From: an uncultured Collinsella sp.
GTDB lineage: Bacteria > Actinomycetota > Coriobacteriia > Coriobacteriales > Coriobacteriaceae
Assembly: GCA_900759435.1 (NCBI GenBank)
Contig: CAAEVD010000187.1
Location: 1 to 7,809 of the forward strand
Direction: 5' to 3'
Length of the DNA: 7,809 bases
Below are positions 1 through 5,743 of the stretch, piece after piece. The notes under the pieces are model-generated. The model had not been told where the DNA came from and did not search any database. It saw only the letters and a list, made by a program, of their open reading frames with translations. Numbering within the stretch: the stretch's first letter is position 1; each line of letters opens with the position of its first letter. The position numbers and the translations under genes were made by a program.

Positions 1-575
1 AGCGCACGCGCCACCCAGTGATAGATGGGAATCGTAAAGAAGATCAGCGCGGCAAAGGGGCCGGCACCAAACGGGAACATCAGCAAAAAGAACAGTAGCC
101 AGCACACGGCCCAATACGGGAACGACTGGAACGGGCCCTTCACCGGAGTCGAGCCAATCGCGGTGCCACTCGTCGCCTGCGCCGTAGCGGCATTGGCGGC
201 CTGTGCACTCCAGCTTGCCGCCTGCGCCGCCTTGGCGGCGGCGTCACTCGCCTGTGTTGCCGCCTCGGTAGCTCGTGCCGCCGCCTCATGGGTGCGTGCG
301 CGCTCTGCCGCCTCGGCCTCGCGCTGGCGGGCGCGGTCCTCGTTCTCAAACTCGATATCGTCCTCGATCTCATCGCTCGGATTGAGCAGCTCGTCCAGGC
401 TCACGCCATAGAGCTTGGCGAGCGAGATCAGGTTCTCGGTATCGGGCGAGCTCTCCGCGCGCTCCCATTTACTGACCGCCTGGCGCGACAGCCCCAGCTT
501 TCGCGCCAGCCCTTCTTGGCTAAAGCCCTTGCTGCGGCGAAGGTCGGCGAGCCGCTGCGCAGTTTCTACATTCAT
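1..575 (-). CDS. XRE-family HTH regulator with membrane segments (partial, C-terminus beyond window)
   Basis: Reading leftward from the ATG at 575, the frame stays open to the window edge: 191 codons with no stop, so the C-terminus is missing. Residues 5-65 form a typical XRE/Cro helix-turn-helix, including GFSQEGLARKLGLSRQAVSKWE and a Leu-Tyr-Gly-Val-Ser-Leu-Asp-Glu-Leu-Leu end. An acidic stretch follows (66-80), then an Ala/Glu/Gln-rich segment (81-137) likely to be helical or coiled coil. Two hydrophobic stretches (about 154-170 and 173-190, joined by a Gly-Ala-Gly-Pro turn) look like a membrane hairpin or one long membrane segment. The start is supported by AGGAGG at 580-585, 4 nt upstream. 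Expected role: DNA-binding regulator held at the membrane; target genes and signal unknown. It is divergent from the methyltransferase gene. HTH confidence is high, membrane anchoring moderate. Confidence 0.87.
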   Translation of the reverse strand, partial: MNVETAQRLADLRRSKGFSQEGLARKLGLSRQAVSKWERAESSPDTENLISLAKLYGVSLDELLNPSDEIEDDIEFENEDRARQREAEAAERARTHEAAARATEAATQASDAAAKAAQAASWSAQAANAATAQATSGTAIGSTPVKGPFQSFPYWAVCWLLFFLLMFPFGAGPFAALIFFTIPIYHWVARA

Positions 576-624
576 GGTTCCTCCTATGTGATGCCAGCCG
601 TGCCGCCGGACCGTTTTTGTTCTT

Positions 625-634
625 AAGGCGCCTT
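625..634. promoter_or_regulatory. 10-bp perfect palindrome, possible operator
   Basis: AAGGCGCCTT is a perfect 10-bp palindrome about 50 bp upstream of the regulator start codon, in the region its leader would be transcribed from. XRE proteins usually bind short dyads as dimers and often regulate themselves, so this is a candidate operator. A 10-bp palindrome can occur by chance in GC-rich DNA and no second copy was seen. Confidence 0.2.
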
Positions 635-693
635 GCACAGTTAAAAATCTATCCGCCACCGCCAAAAGCATGCCACCTATTCTAGTGAGATTT

Positions 694-722
694 TTGACAA
701 CCGGCGGTTGCGGGTGCATATG
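694..722 (+). promoter_or_regulatory. Candidate rightward promoter with consensus -35
   Basis: TTGACA at 694-699 is a perfect sigma-70-type -35 hexamer. It is followed after 17 bp by CATATG at 717-722, which matches only three of six -10 positions. If used, it would give a leader of roughly 115 nt before the GTG start at 843. It competes with the nearer candidate at 767-796. Confidence 0.33.
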
Positions 723-766
723 AGCTGCGGAAATGTGTCCAAACAAAGCAATGACCCGTAGCTTGG

Positions 767-796
767 TTGTCCCTGTTGCGGCGTTAACGGTAGTAT
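767..796 (+). promoter_or_regulatory. Candidate proximal promoter of the methyltransferase gene
   Basis: TTGTCC (767-772, four of six matches) and TAGTAT (791-796, four of six) are separated by 18 bp. Transcription would start near 803 and leave a leader of about 40 nt containing the AGGGAG ribosome binding site. The -10 box overlaps the upstream ATG at 795, which argues against that ATG as the start codon. Confidence 0.4.
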
Positions 797-842
797 GGTC
801 GTACTGTTTATTCCGCACCGCCAACGGAGGGAGTTCCGCGCC

Positions 843-1715
843 GTGAACCGCGATTTCGCCTCATCGCTCATCCAGCTCAATAACACGTTCTATCGCGAGC
901 ACTCCGCCTCCTTCTCCGATACGCGCCAGGCCCCGTGGCCCGGCTGGGTACGCACCATGGACATCGCGCTCGGGCAGCTCGACGTCGCCACGATCGAGCA
1001 TCCCGTCCGCGTCTTCGATCTCGCCTGCGGCAATATGCGATTCGAGAACTTTGCCGCCGGCGGCGCACTTGCCGCCAAGGGCGTCGACGGCGCAAACCCC
1101 TCGGCAGATGCCAGCTGTCCGTTTGAGTTCTATGGCGTCGACTCGTGCCAAGACCTGGCTATCGATGCACGCGGCCACGCCCTGCGCATTCCCAACCTGC
1201 ACTTCCAGGAGCTCGATGTGCTCGACGCCCTTATGAAGCTCAACCCCGCCGAGACACCCGACGTGCTTTTCGACGCCCCGCTCGCCGACATCTCGGTCTG
1301 TTTTGGCTTTATGCACCACGTGCCGTCGTGCGAGTACCGTGTACGCGTGCTCGACGCCCTGGTGCGCCAGACGCGCCCAGGCGGCATCATCGCCATCAGC
1401 TTTTGGGAGTTTATGAACGACGAGCGCATGGCGCGCAAGGCCGTTCGAGCCGAAGCCCGCGCCGAGCTCACCCCGCCGTTTGAGGGATACGATTCAGCGC
1501 AGTTTGAAGCCGGCGACCACCTCATTGGCTGGCAAAACGACCGCCACGCCTACCGCTATTGCCATCACTTTGACGATCAGCAGATCACCGACCTGGTGCG
1601 CGGCGTCCGTACGTTCTACAAGAGCGGCGAGGTCCCCGTGCGCGAGCTTGAGCGTTTCCATGCCGACGGTCGCAGCGGAGAGCTCAACCGCTATGTGATT
1701 CTCAAGCGCCTGTAG
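843..1715 (+). CDS. Class I SAM-dependent methyltransferase, Trm9/ALKBH8-like
   Basis: This 290-residue protein is a soluble class I (Rossmann-fold) methyltransferase. The SAM-binding motif I is FDLACGNMRF at 58-67; an acidic motif II follows at YGVD (97-100), and a motif IV-like strand ADISVCFGFMHHVPS lies at 148-162. The segment FYREHSASFSDTRQAPWPGW (16-35) and the later GDHLIGWQ...YRYCHHFDDQQITDLV (224-252) resemble signature regions of Trm9/ALKBH8 tRNA wobble-uridine methyltransferases. The substrate is therefore probably RNA, perhaps tRNA, but this is inference. I chose GTG at 843 over an in-frame ATG at 795: AGGGAG at 828-833 is 9 nt upstream of the GTG, whereas the ATG lacks a Shine-Dalgarno sequence and overlaps a -10-like box. 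The family is common and often annotated only as methyltransferase. It is 118 bp upstream of trmB in the same direction. Confidence 0.85.
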   Translation: MNRDFASSLIQLNNTFYREHSASFSDTRQAPWPGWVRTMDIALGQLDVATIEHPVRVFDLACGNMRFENFAAGGALAAKGVDGANPSADASCPFEFYGVDSCQDLAIDARGHALRIPNLHFQELDVLDALMKLNPAETPDVLFDAPLADISVCFGFMHHVPSCEYRVRVLDALVRQTRPGGIIAISFWEFMNDERMARKAVRAEARAELTPPFEGYDSAQFEAGDHLIGWQNDRHAYRYCHHFDDQQITDLVRGVRTFYKSGEVPVRELERFHADGRSGELNRYVILKRL

Positions 1716-1753
1716 GCACCGACGACTCGCCGCCGAGCCGCACCGCGTCTTTC

Positions 1754-1777
1754 GGGCAAACTATGCCCACTCTTTTT
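1754..1777 (+). terminator. Weak terminator-like hairpin after the methyltransferase gene
   Basis: GGGCA (1754-1758) pairs with TGCCC (1764-1768) across a 5-nt loop, and TCTTTTT follows at 1771-1777. The stem is only 5 bp and a short AC spacer precedes the T-rich stretch, so termination may be partial or absent. Confidence 0.33.
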
Positions 1778-1784
1778 CAACCCA

Positions 1785-1816
1785 TTGACGGAACGCGCAG
1801 CCATGCGTTCCATACT
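1785..1816 (+). promoter_or_regulatory. Weak candidate promoter for trmB
   Basis: TTGACG (1785-1790) is a five-of-six -35 match. The best -10-like hexamer nearby is CATACT (1811-1816), but the 20-bp spacer is longer than optimal and the start point would lie close to the AAGGAG ribosome binding site. trmB may instead be read through from the upstream gene. Confidence 0.25.
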
Positions 1817-1833
1817 TATGACCAAGGAGCCTC

Positions 1834-2673
1834 ATGGGAGCCGTCCACGTTCGCACGCCTAAGAACTTTGTGCTCGAGGAGCGCCTGGAGCGCTACGCCG
1901 ATGCGATTGAGACGAATCCCGAGGCCTATGCCGGAGATTGGCGCGAGGCTTGCGCGCCCGCAGGCGGCAAGCCCTTCGAGCACCTTCACCTTGATCTTGG
2001 TTGTGGCAAGGGAACGTACCTTGTAGAGCGCGCGGCCCACGAGCCAAACACGCTCTTTATCGGTATGGACCAGGAGCCTATCTGCATCGCCTATGCCGCA
2101 CAGAAAATCTGCGAGCAGGAGCTGTCCAACGCACTCGTTCTGCCCCGAGGTGCCGCATCGCTGCCGCAGCTGTTTGCCGCAGGCGAGCTCGATGCCATCA
2201 CCATTAACTTTCCCACGCCACAGCCCAAGGCCAAGTACGCCAAAAAACGACTCGTCCATGTCGACCATCTGATGCTCTACCGCTCGCTCTTTGCAGCCGG
2301 CGCTACCGTCACGCTGCGAACCGATAGCAAGCCATTGCGCGACTACGCCCTGGGGCAGTTTGCCGCGGCCGGCTACGACACGCTTTGGGTTAGTGACGAC
2401 GTCCGCCGCGACCATCCCGAGCACCCCGAGACCGAATATGAATGCCGCACGCGCGAGATGGGTGCCGCCGTCTATGGCATTTGCGCCACACCCGGCGAGA
2501 AGCCTACCGAAGAGCAACTCGCAGCAGGCCGAGCGCAGGAGCAAAGCCTTGCCTGCTACCTGCCCGATAACCTCGATGAGCTCACCTATGTACCTCTGGG
2601 CATGGAAGAGGCCGTCGAGAACTTTAGAAACCGCGCCCGCAAAGGCAAGAAGCGCCTGCCGCAGGAGTCCTAG
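1834..2673 (+). CDS. trmB: TrmB-like tRNA (guanine-N7)-methyltransferase
   Basis: This 279-residue protein aligns by eye with TrmB, which uses SAM to form m7G46 in the tRNA variable loop. Visible motifs: VLEERLERYADAIETNPEAY near the N-terminus; SAM motif I LDLGCGKGTYL at 53-63; FIGMDQ at 75-80 (acidic ribose-binding position); the catalytic loop INFPTPQPKAKYAKKRL at 124-140; LRTDSKPLRDYAL at 161-173; and TEYE at 200-203. The usual loop is FPDPWxKxRHxKRR, so here the Asp, Trp and Arg-His positions read Thr, Gln and Lys-Tyr. About 55 C-terminal residues, ending in a basic tail (RNRARKGKKR), exceed the usual 210-240-residue bacterial length. The ATG is preceded by AAGGAG at 1824-1829, 4 nt upstream. 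The family call is firm; m7G46 activity is less certain because of the altered loop. Confidence 0.85.
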   Translation: MGAVHVRTPKNFVLEERLERYADAIETNPEAYAGDWREACAPAGGKPFEHLHLDLGCGKGTYLVERAAHEPNTLFIGMDQEPICIAYAAQKICEQELSNALVLPRGAASLPQLFAAGELDAITINFPTPQPKAKYAKKRLVHVDHLMLYRSLFAAGATVTLRTDSKPLRDYALGQFAAAGYDTLWVSDDVRRDHPEHPETEYECRTREMGAAVYGICATPGEKPTEEQLAAGRAQEQSLACYLPDNLDELTYVPLGMEEAVENFRNRARKGKKRLPQES

Positions 2674-2738
2674 GGGCTTCTGATGGTCGCGACGTCGGCA
2701 AACAAGCGCAAAGAGGCGCCGGCAAACGGCCATCAAAC

Positions 2739-2861
2739 CTAAGTGAGTAGACTTTTTTGCAATAGCCAAGCACAACCCGAATAACGAAAACTAAAACCGC
2801 AGGTAGATCCCTTGCACAAAAGCCATGTGCTCGCGATATCGCAAAAAGTCTACTCACTTAG
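2739..2861. repeat. 123-bp element bounded by near-perfect 21/22-nt inverted repeats (MITE-like)
   Basis: The left arm (2739-2760) contains AAGTGAGTAGACTTTTTT and the right arm (2841-2861) its reverse complement. They match from end to end apart from one extra T in the left arm. The 80-nt interior is about 46% GC by hand count (37 of 80), clearly lower than the neighbouring coding DNA. It holds a second nested pairing (AGCACA at 2769-2774 with TGTGCT at 2826-2831) and a perfect palindrome GCGATATCGC at 2833-2842. Taking the arms to begin at AGTGAG, the element is flanked by TA on each side within C-TA...TA-G, as expected for an IS630/mariner-type target; this is ambiguous because TA is itself palindromic. 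It could be a miniature transposable element, a structured RNA leader or a paired regulatory site. No coding capacity is seen. Confidence 0.75.
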
Positions 2862-2918
2862 CTGACAACTGCACCAAACAGCTGGACAGAACGCCCATTT
2901 CCTGCATTTTCTCGCGCG

Positions 2919-2949
2919 CTGGCACCCCGCGCCGCCGCTACGCCATAAT
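2919..2949 (+). promoter_or_regulatory. Candidate promoter of the helicase gene
   Basis: CATAAT at 2944-2949 matches five of six -10 positions. The best -35 is CTGGCA at 2919-2924 (four of six) with a long 19-bp spacer. The -10 box lies in a small dyad, CGCCA (2941-2945) and TGGCG (2953-2957), which could be an operator or chance. The leader would be about 27 nt. The ribosome binding site is weak: only GAGAGAAAG at 2967-2975. Confidence 0.4.
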
Positions 2950-2982
2950 AGTTGGCGGACAAACGCGAGAGAAAGCAACCAC

Positions 2983-5664
2983 ATGGCACAGACCACGACA
3001 GATACTTCCGCCAGCACCGTTTCCGGCGCCGGCGCCGCCAGCTCGTTCTCGGGCGGCACGGGAACCGAAGCCGAATTCGGCTCACTCGGTGCGCTCTCCC
3101 CCACCTGGTGGGAGCCCGAGGACGGCAGCGAGCCCGAACCGTGGCTCACGCCCGACCAGGCCTTCGAACGCTTCTTTGAATGGACGAGCAATCGCGGTAT
3201 TGAGCTGTGGGACCACCAGGAAGAGGCCCTCATGGATCTAGCCGCCGGTGACCATGTCATTTTGGGAACACCGACCGGATCGGGCAAGTCGCTTGTCGCG
3301 CTGGGTATGCTCTTTATGGGCATGGCTCAGGGCAAGCGCTGCTACTACACGGCTCCCATCAAGGCTCTGGTCAGCGAGAAGTTTTTCGACCTTGTGCAGG
3401 TGCTCGGCCGCGATAACGTAGGCATGATCACCGGCGACACGCATATCAACACCAAGGCACCCGTCATCTGCTGCACGGCAGAGATCCTTGCCAACGACGC
3501 ACTGCGCGAGGGCGAAGATGCCGACGTGGGCTGCGTGGCCATGGACGAGTTCCACTACTTTGCCGACCCCGACCGCGGCTGGGCCTGGCAGGTGCCGCTG
3601 CTCACCCTGCCCCACACGCAATTCATGCTCATGAGCGCCACGCTCGGCGATGTCACCGCGATCGCCGCCTCGCTCGAGGAACACACCGGCGCTACCTGCG
3701 ACCTAGTCGTCGACGCCCCGCGTCCCGTACCGCTGAGCTACGACTATGTGACGACCTCCCTCGAGGGCACCGTCGAGCTCGCGATGCGTCGCGGCGAGGC
3801 CCCGCTCTACATCGTGCACTTTAGCCAGGACGCCGCACTTGCGACGGCACAGTCGCTCGCCAACTTTGGCATTGCCAGCAAGGAGCAGCGCGAGGCCATC
3901 AAGGAGGCAGCCAAGGGTACGAGCTTCTCGACGGCCTTCGGCAAGATCCTCAAGCGTTTGCTCGGCTGCGGCGTCGGCGTGCACCACGCCGGTATGCTGC
4001 CGCGCTATCGCCTCCTGGTCGAGCGCCTGGCGCAGCAGGGCCTGCTGCCCGTCATTTGCGGCACCGATACGCTCGGCGTCGGCATCAACGTGCCCATCCA
4101 CACCGTGGTCCTCACCGCTCTCACCAAGTTCGACGGCTACAAGATGCGTCGCCTGCGCGCCCGTGAGTTCCATCAGATCGCCGGTCGCGCAGGTCGCTCG
4201 GGCTTCGATACCGAGGGCATGGTCATTGCCGAGGCTCCGGAGCACGAGATCGAGAACGCCAAGCTCATGGCCAAGGCAGGCGACGATCCCAAGAAGCTCC
4301 GTAAAATTAAAAAGAAGAAGGCCCCCGAGGGCTTTGTCACCTGGAACAAGCAGACCTTTGAGCGCCTGATCGAGACGCAGCCCGAGACGCTCAAGCCGCG
4401 CCTGCGCATCACACACTCCATGGTGATTAGCGTGGTCGAGCAGGGCGGCGACGCCCGCGCCCGCGTGCACGACCTCATCGAGACAAGCCTGCAGACCCCC
4501 GAGGAAAAGGCAAAGCTCGAGGTTCGCGCCGACGAGATCTTCGCCACGCTCATCGACTCCGGCGTCGTCGTGCGCACCGAGGTGCCGCCCGCACCCGGCG
4601 CTCCGGTTGACGCCGCGCCGGACATAGACTACGCGCTGACGGTCGACCTGCCCGAGGACTTTGCGCTCGACCAGCCGCTCTCGCCGTTTTTGCTTGCCGC
4701 GCTGGAGCTGCTCGACACCGAGAGTGAGACCTATACCATGGACCTCATCTCGATGGTCGAGGCTACGCTCGAGGACCCCAAGCAGGTATTGCGCGCACAG
4801 GAGCGCGCCGCGCGCGACCGCGCGATGGCCGAAATGAAGGCTGACGGCGTCGAATATGAGGAACGCTTGGAGCGCATCCAGGATGTCACCTACGAAAAGC
4901 CGCTCGAGGACTTGCTCGATGCCGCCTTCGACAAGTACTGCCAGGAAGTACCTTGGGCCAACGACTACCAGCTCTCGCCCAAGAGCGTCCTGCGCGACAT
5001 GCTGGAGAGCGCGAGCGATTTTAAGGGCTACATTCAAAAGCTCGGCATCGCCCGCTCCGAGGGCATTCTGCTGCGCTACCTAGCCGAGGCCTACCGTTCC
5101 CTCGATCGCACCGTGCCCATTGAGAAGCGCGATGAGCGCTTGCGTGACATTATCTCGTGGCTCGGCTTTGTGGTGCGCTCGGTCGACTCGAGCCTGGTGG
5201 ACGAGTGGGAGAACGCCGGCAACCCCGCTGCACTCGACGTCACACCGCCGCAGGGCATCGACGAGGTCGTTACGGACCGTCGCGGCTGCACGCTGTTGGT
5301 GCGCAACGCGCTCTTCCGCCGCGTGACCCTTGCCGCCCGCGAGCACGCTCGCGATCTGGGCGAGCTCGACGAGGACTGGGGCATGAGCGAGGTCCGCTGG
5401 CAAAAAGCACTCAACGCTTACCATGAGCAGCACGAGGAAATCCTCACCGACGGAAATGCCCGCAGCGCCGCGATGTTTTCCATCGACGAGTCCGACGAGA
5501 AGACCGCGCACGTATGGCACGTGCACCAGATCTTTGCCGACGAGGATGGCGACCACGACTTTGGCATCATGGGCGATGTCGACCTGGATGCCACGCAAGA
5601 CGGCGGCGAGGTCATCTTCAAAAACTACCGCGTCGGCTTTATCGAGGACCTGCTCGGGAACTAG
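2983..5664 (+). CDS. Ski2-like DExH-box helicase with DUF3516 C-terminal region
   Basis: This 893-residue superfamily 2 helicase is an ATP-driven enzyme likely to unwind RNA, by analogy with Ski2/Mtr4. Residues 1-55 are low-complexity (Thr, Ser, Gly, Ala). Helicase motifs in order: Walker A GTPTGSGKS (95-103, Lys102), TAPIKALVSEK (123-133), DEFH (188-191), SAT (218-220), HHAGMLPRYR (334-343), TDTLGVGINVP (361-371) and HQIAGRAGRSGFD (397-409). All key residues are intact. A basic stretch KKLRKIKKKKAPEGFVTW (437-454) opens the DUF3516-type region, which runs to the end and ends with an acidic GDVDLDATQDGGEV segment. This architecture and length are typical of actinobacterial homologues. The ATG at 2983 has a poor Shine-Dalgarno sequence, but no better in-frame start precedes the catalytic core. 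It lies 309 bp after trmB and is convergent with the DUF2130 gene. The cellular substrate is unknown. Confidence 0.95.
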   Translation: MAQTTTDTSASTVSGAGAASSFSGGTGTEAEFGSLGALSPTWWEPEDGSEPEPWLTPDQAFERFFEWTSNRGIELWDHQEEALMDLAAGDHVILGTPTGSGKSLVALGMLFMGMAQGKRCYYTAPIKALVSEKFFDLVQVLGRDNVGMITGDTHINTKAPVICCTAEILANDALREGEDADVGCVAMDEFHYFADPDRGWAWQVPLLTLPHTQFMLMSATLGDVTAIAASLEEHTGATCDLVVDAPRPVPLSYDYVTTSLEGTVELAMRRGEAPLYIVHFSQDAALATAQSLANFGIASKEQREAIKEAAKGTSFSTAFGKILKRLLGCGVGVHHAGMLPRYRLLVERLAQQGLLPVICGTDTLGVGINVPIHTVVLTALTKFDGYKMRRLRAREFHQIAGRAGRSGFDTEGMVIAEAPEHEIENAKLMAKAGDDPKKLRKIKKKKAPEGFVTWNKQTFERLIETQPETLKPRLRITHSMVISVVEQGGDARARVHDLIETSLQTPEEKAKLEVRADEIFATLIDSGVVVRTEVPPAPGAPVDAAPDIDYALTVDLPEDFALDQPLSPFLLAALELLDTESETYTMDLISMVEATLEDPKQVLRAQERAARDRAMAEMKADGVEYEERLERIQDVTYEKPLEDLLDAAFDKYCQEVPWANDYQLSPKSVLRDMLESASDFKGYIQKLGIARSEGILLRYLAEAYRSLDRTVPIEKRDERLRDIISWLGFVVRSVDSSLVDEWENAGNPAALDVTPPQGIDEVVTDRRGCTLLVRNALFRRVTLAAREHARDLGELDEDWGMSEVRWQKALNAYHEQHEEILTDGNARSAAMFSIDESDEKTAHVWHVHQIFADEDGDHDFGIMGDVDLDATQDGGEVIFKNYRVGFIEDLLGN

Positions 5665-5692
5665 CCGGGCACAATGGAACGAAACGAAGCAT

Positions 5693-5726
5693 GGCCGTTG
5701 GCAATATCGCCAGCGGCCCCGCTTTT
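5693..5726 (+). terminator. Intrinsic terminator of the helicase gene
   Basis: GGCCGTTGGC (5693-5702) pairs with GCCAGCGGCC (5709-5718) around the loop AATATC, giving a 10-bp stem with one U-G wobble in the rightward transcript. CCGC and then TTTT (5723-5726) follow. In the leftward transcript the wobble becomes an A-C mismatch and no T tract follows, so it fits the helicase transcript better than the DUF2130 transcript. Confidence 0.55.
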
Positions 5727-5743
5727 GCACTATGCGCTATGCC

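Larger units (their letters stand above)
2674..2982. other. 309-bp intergenic region between trmB and the helicase gene
   Basis: No supported gene lies here. The first part (2674-2738) has a loose dyad, TGATGG at 2681-2686 against CCATCA at 2730-2735, and a CGGCAAAC direct repeat at 2696-2703 and 2720-2727, but no convincing terminator. The middle is the inverted-repeat element listed separately. The last part (2862-2982) holds the likely helicase-gene promoter and leader. Confidence 0.7.

Noticed and set aside
25..626. Plus-strand open frames of 112-128 codons at the left end
   Set aside because: They overlap the leftward XRE gene, whose HTH and ribosome binding site are unmistakable. The Ala/Ser-rich translations are antisense of its Ala-rich linker.
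684..696. AGTGAGATTTTTG, resembling the arms of the 2739-2861 element
   Set aside because: Only a partial match with a deletion of the TAGAC part and no inverted partner nearby, so it is most likely chance.
1816..2775. 319-codon minus-strand open frame over trmB
   Set aside because: trmB on the plus strand has clear motifs and a ribosome binding site. The antisense frame shows no domain and runs into one arm of the inverted-repeat element.
3703..5037. 444-codon open frame on the minus strand inside the helicase gene
   Set aside because: It is antisense to a complete helicase with all motifs intact. Its composition (Leu, Val, Gly, His and Asp rich) is the usual shadow of GC-biased codons, and it has no recognisable motif.
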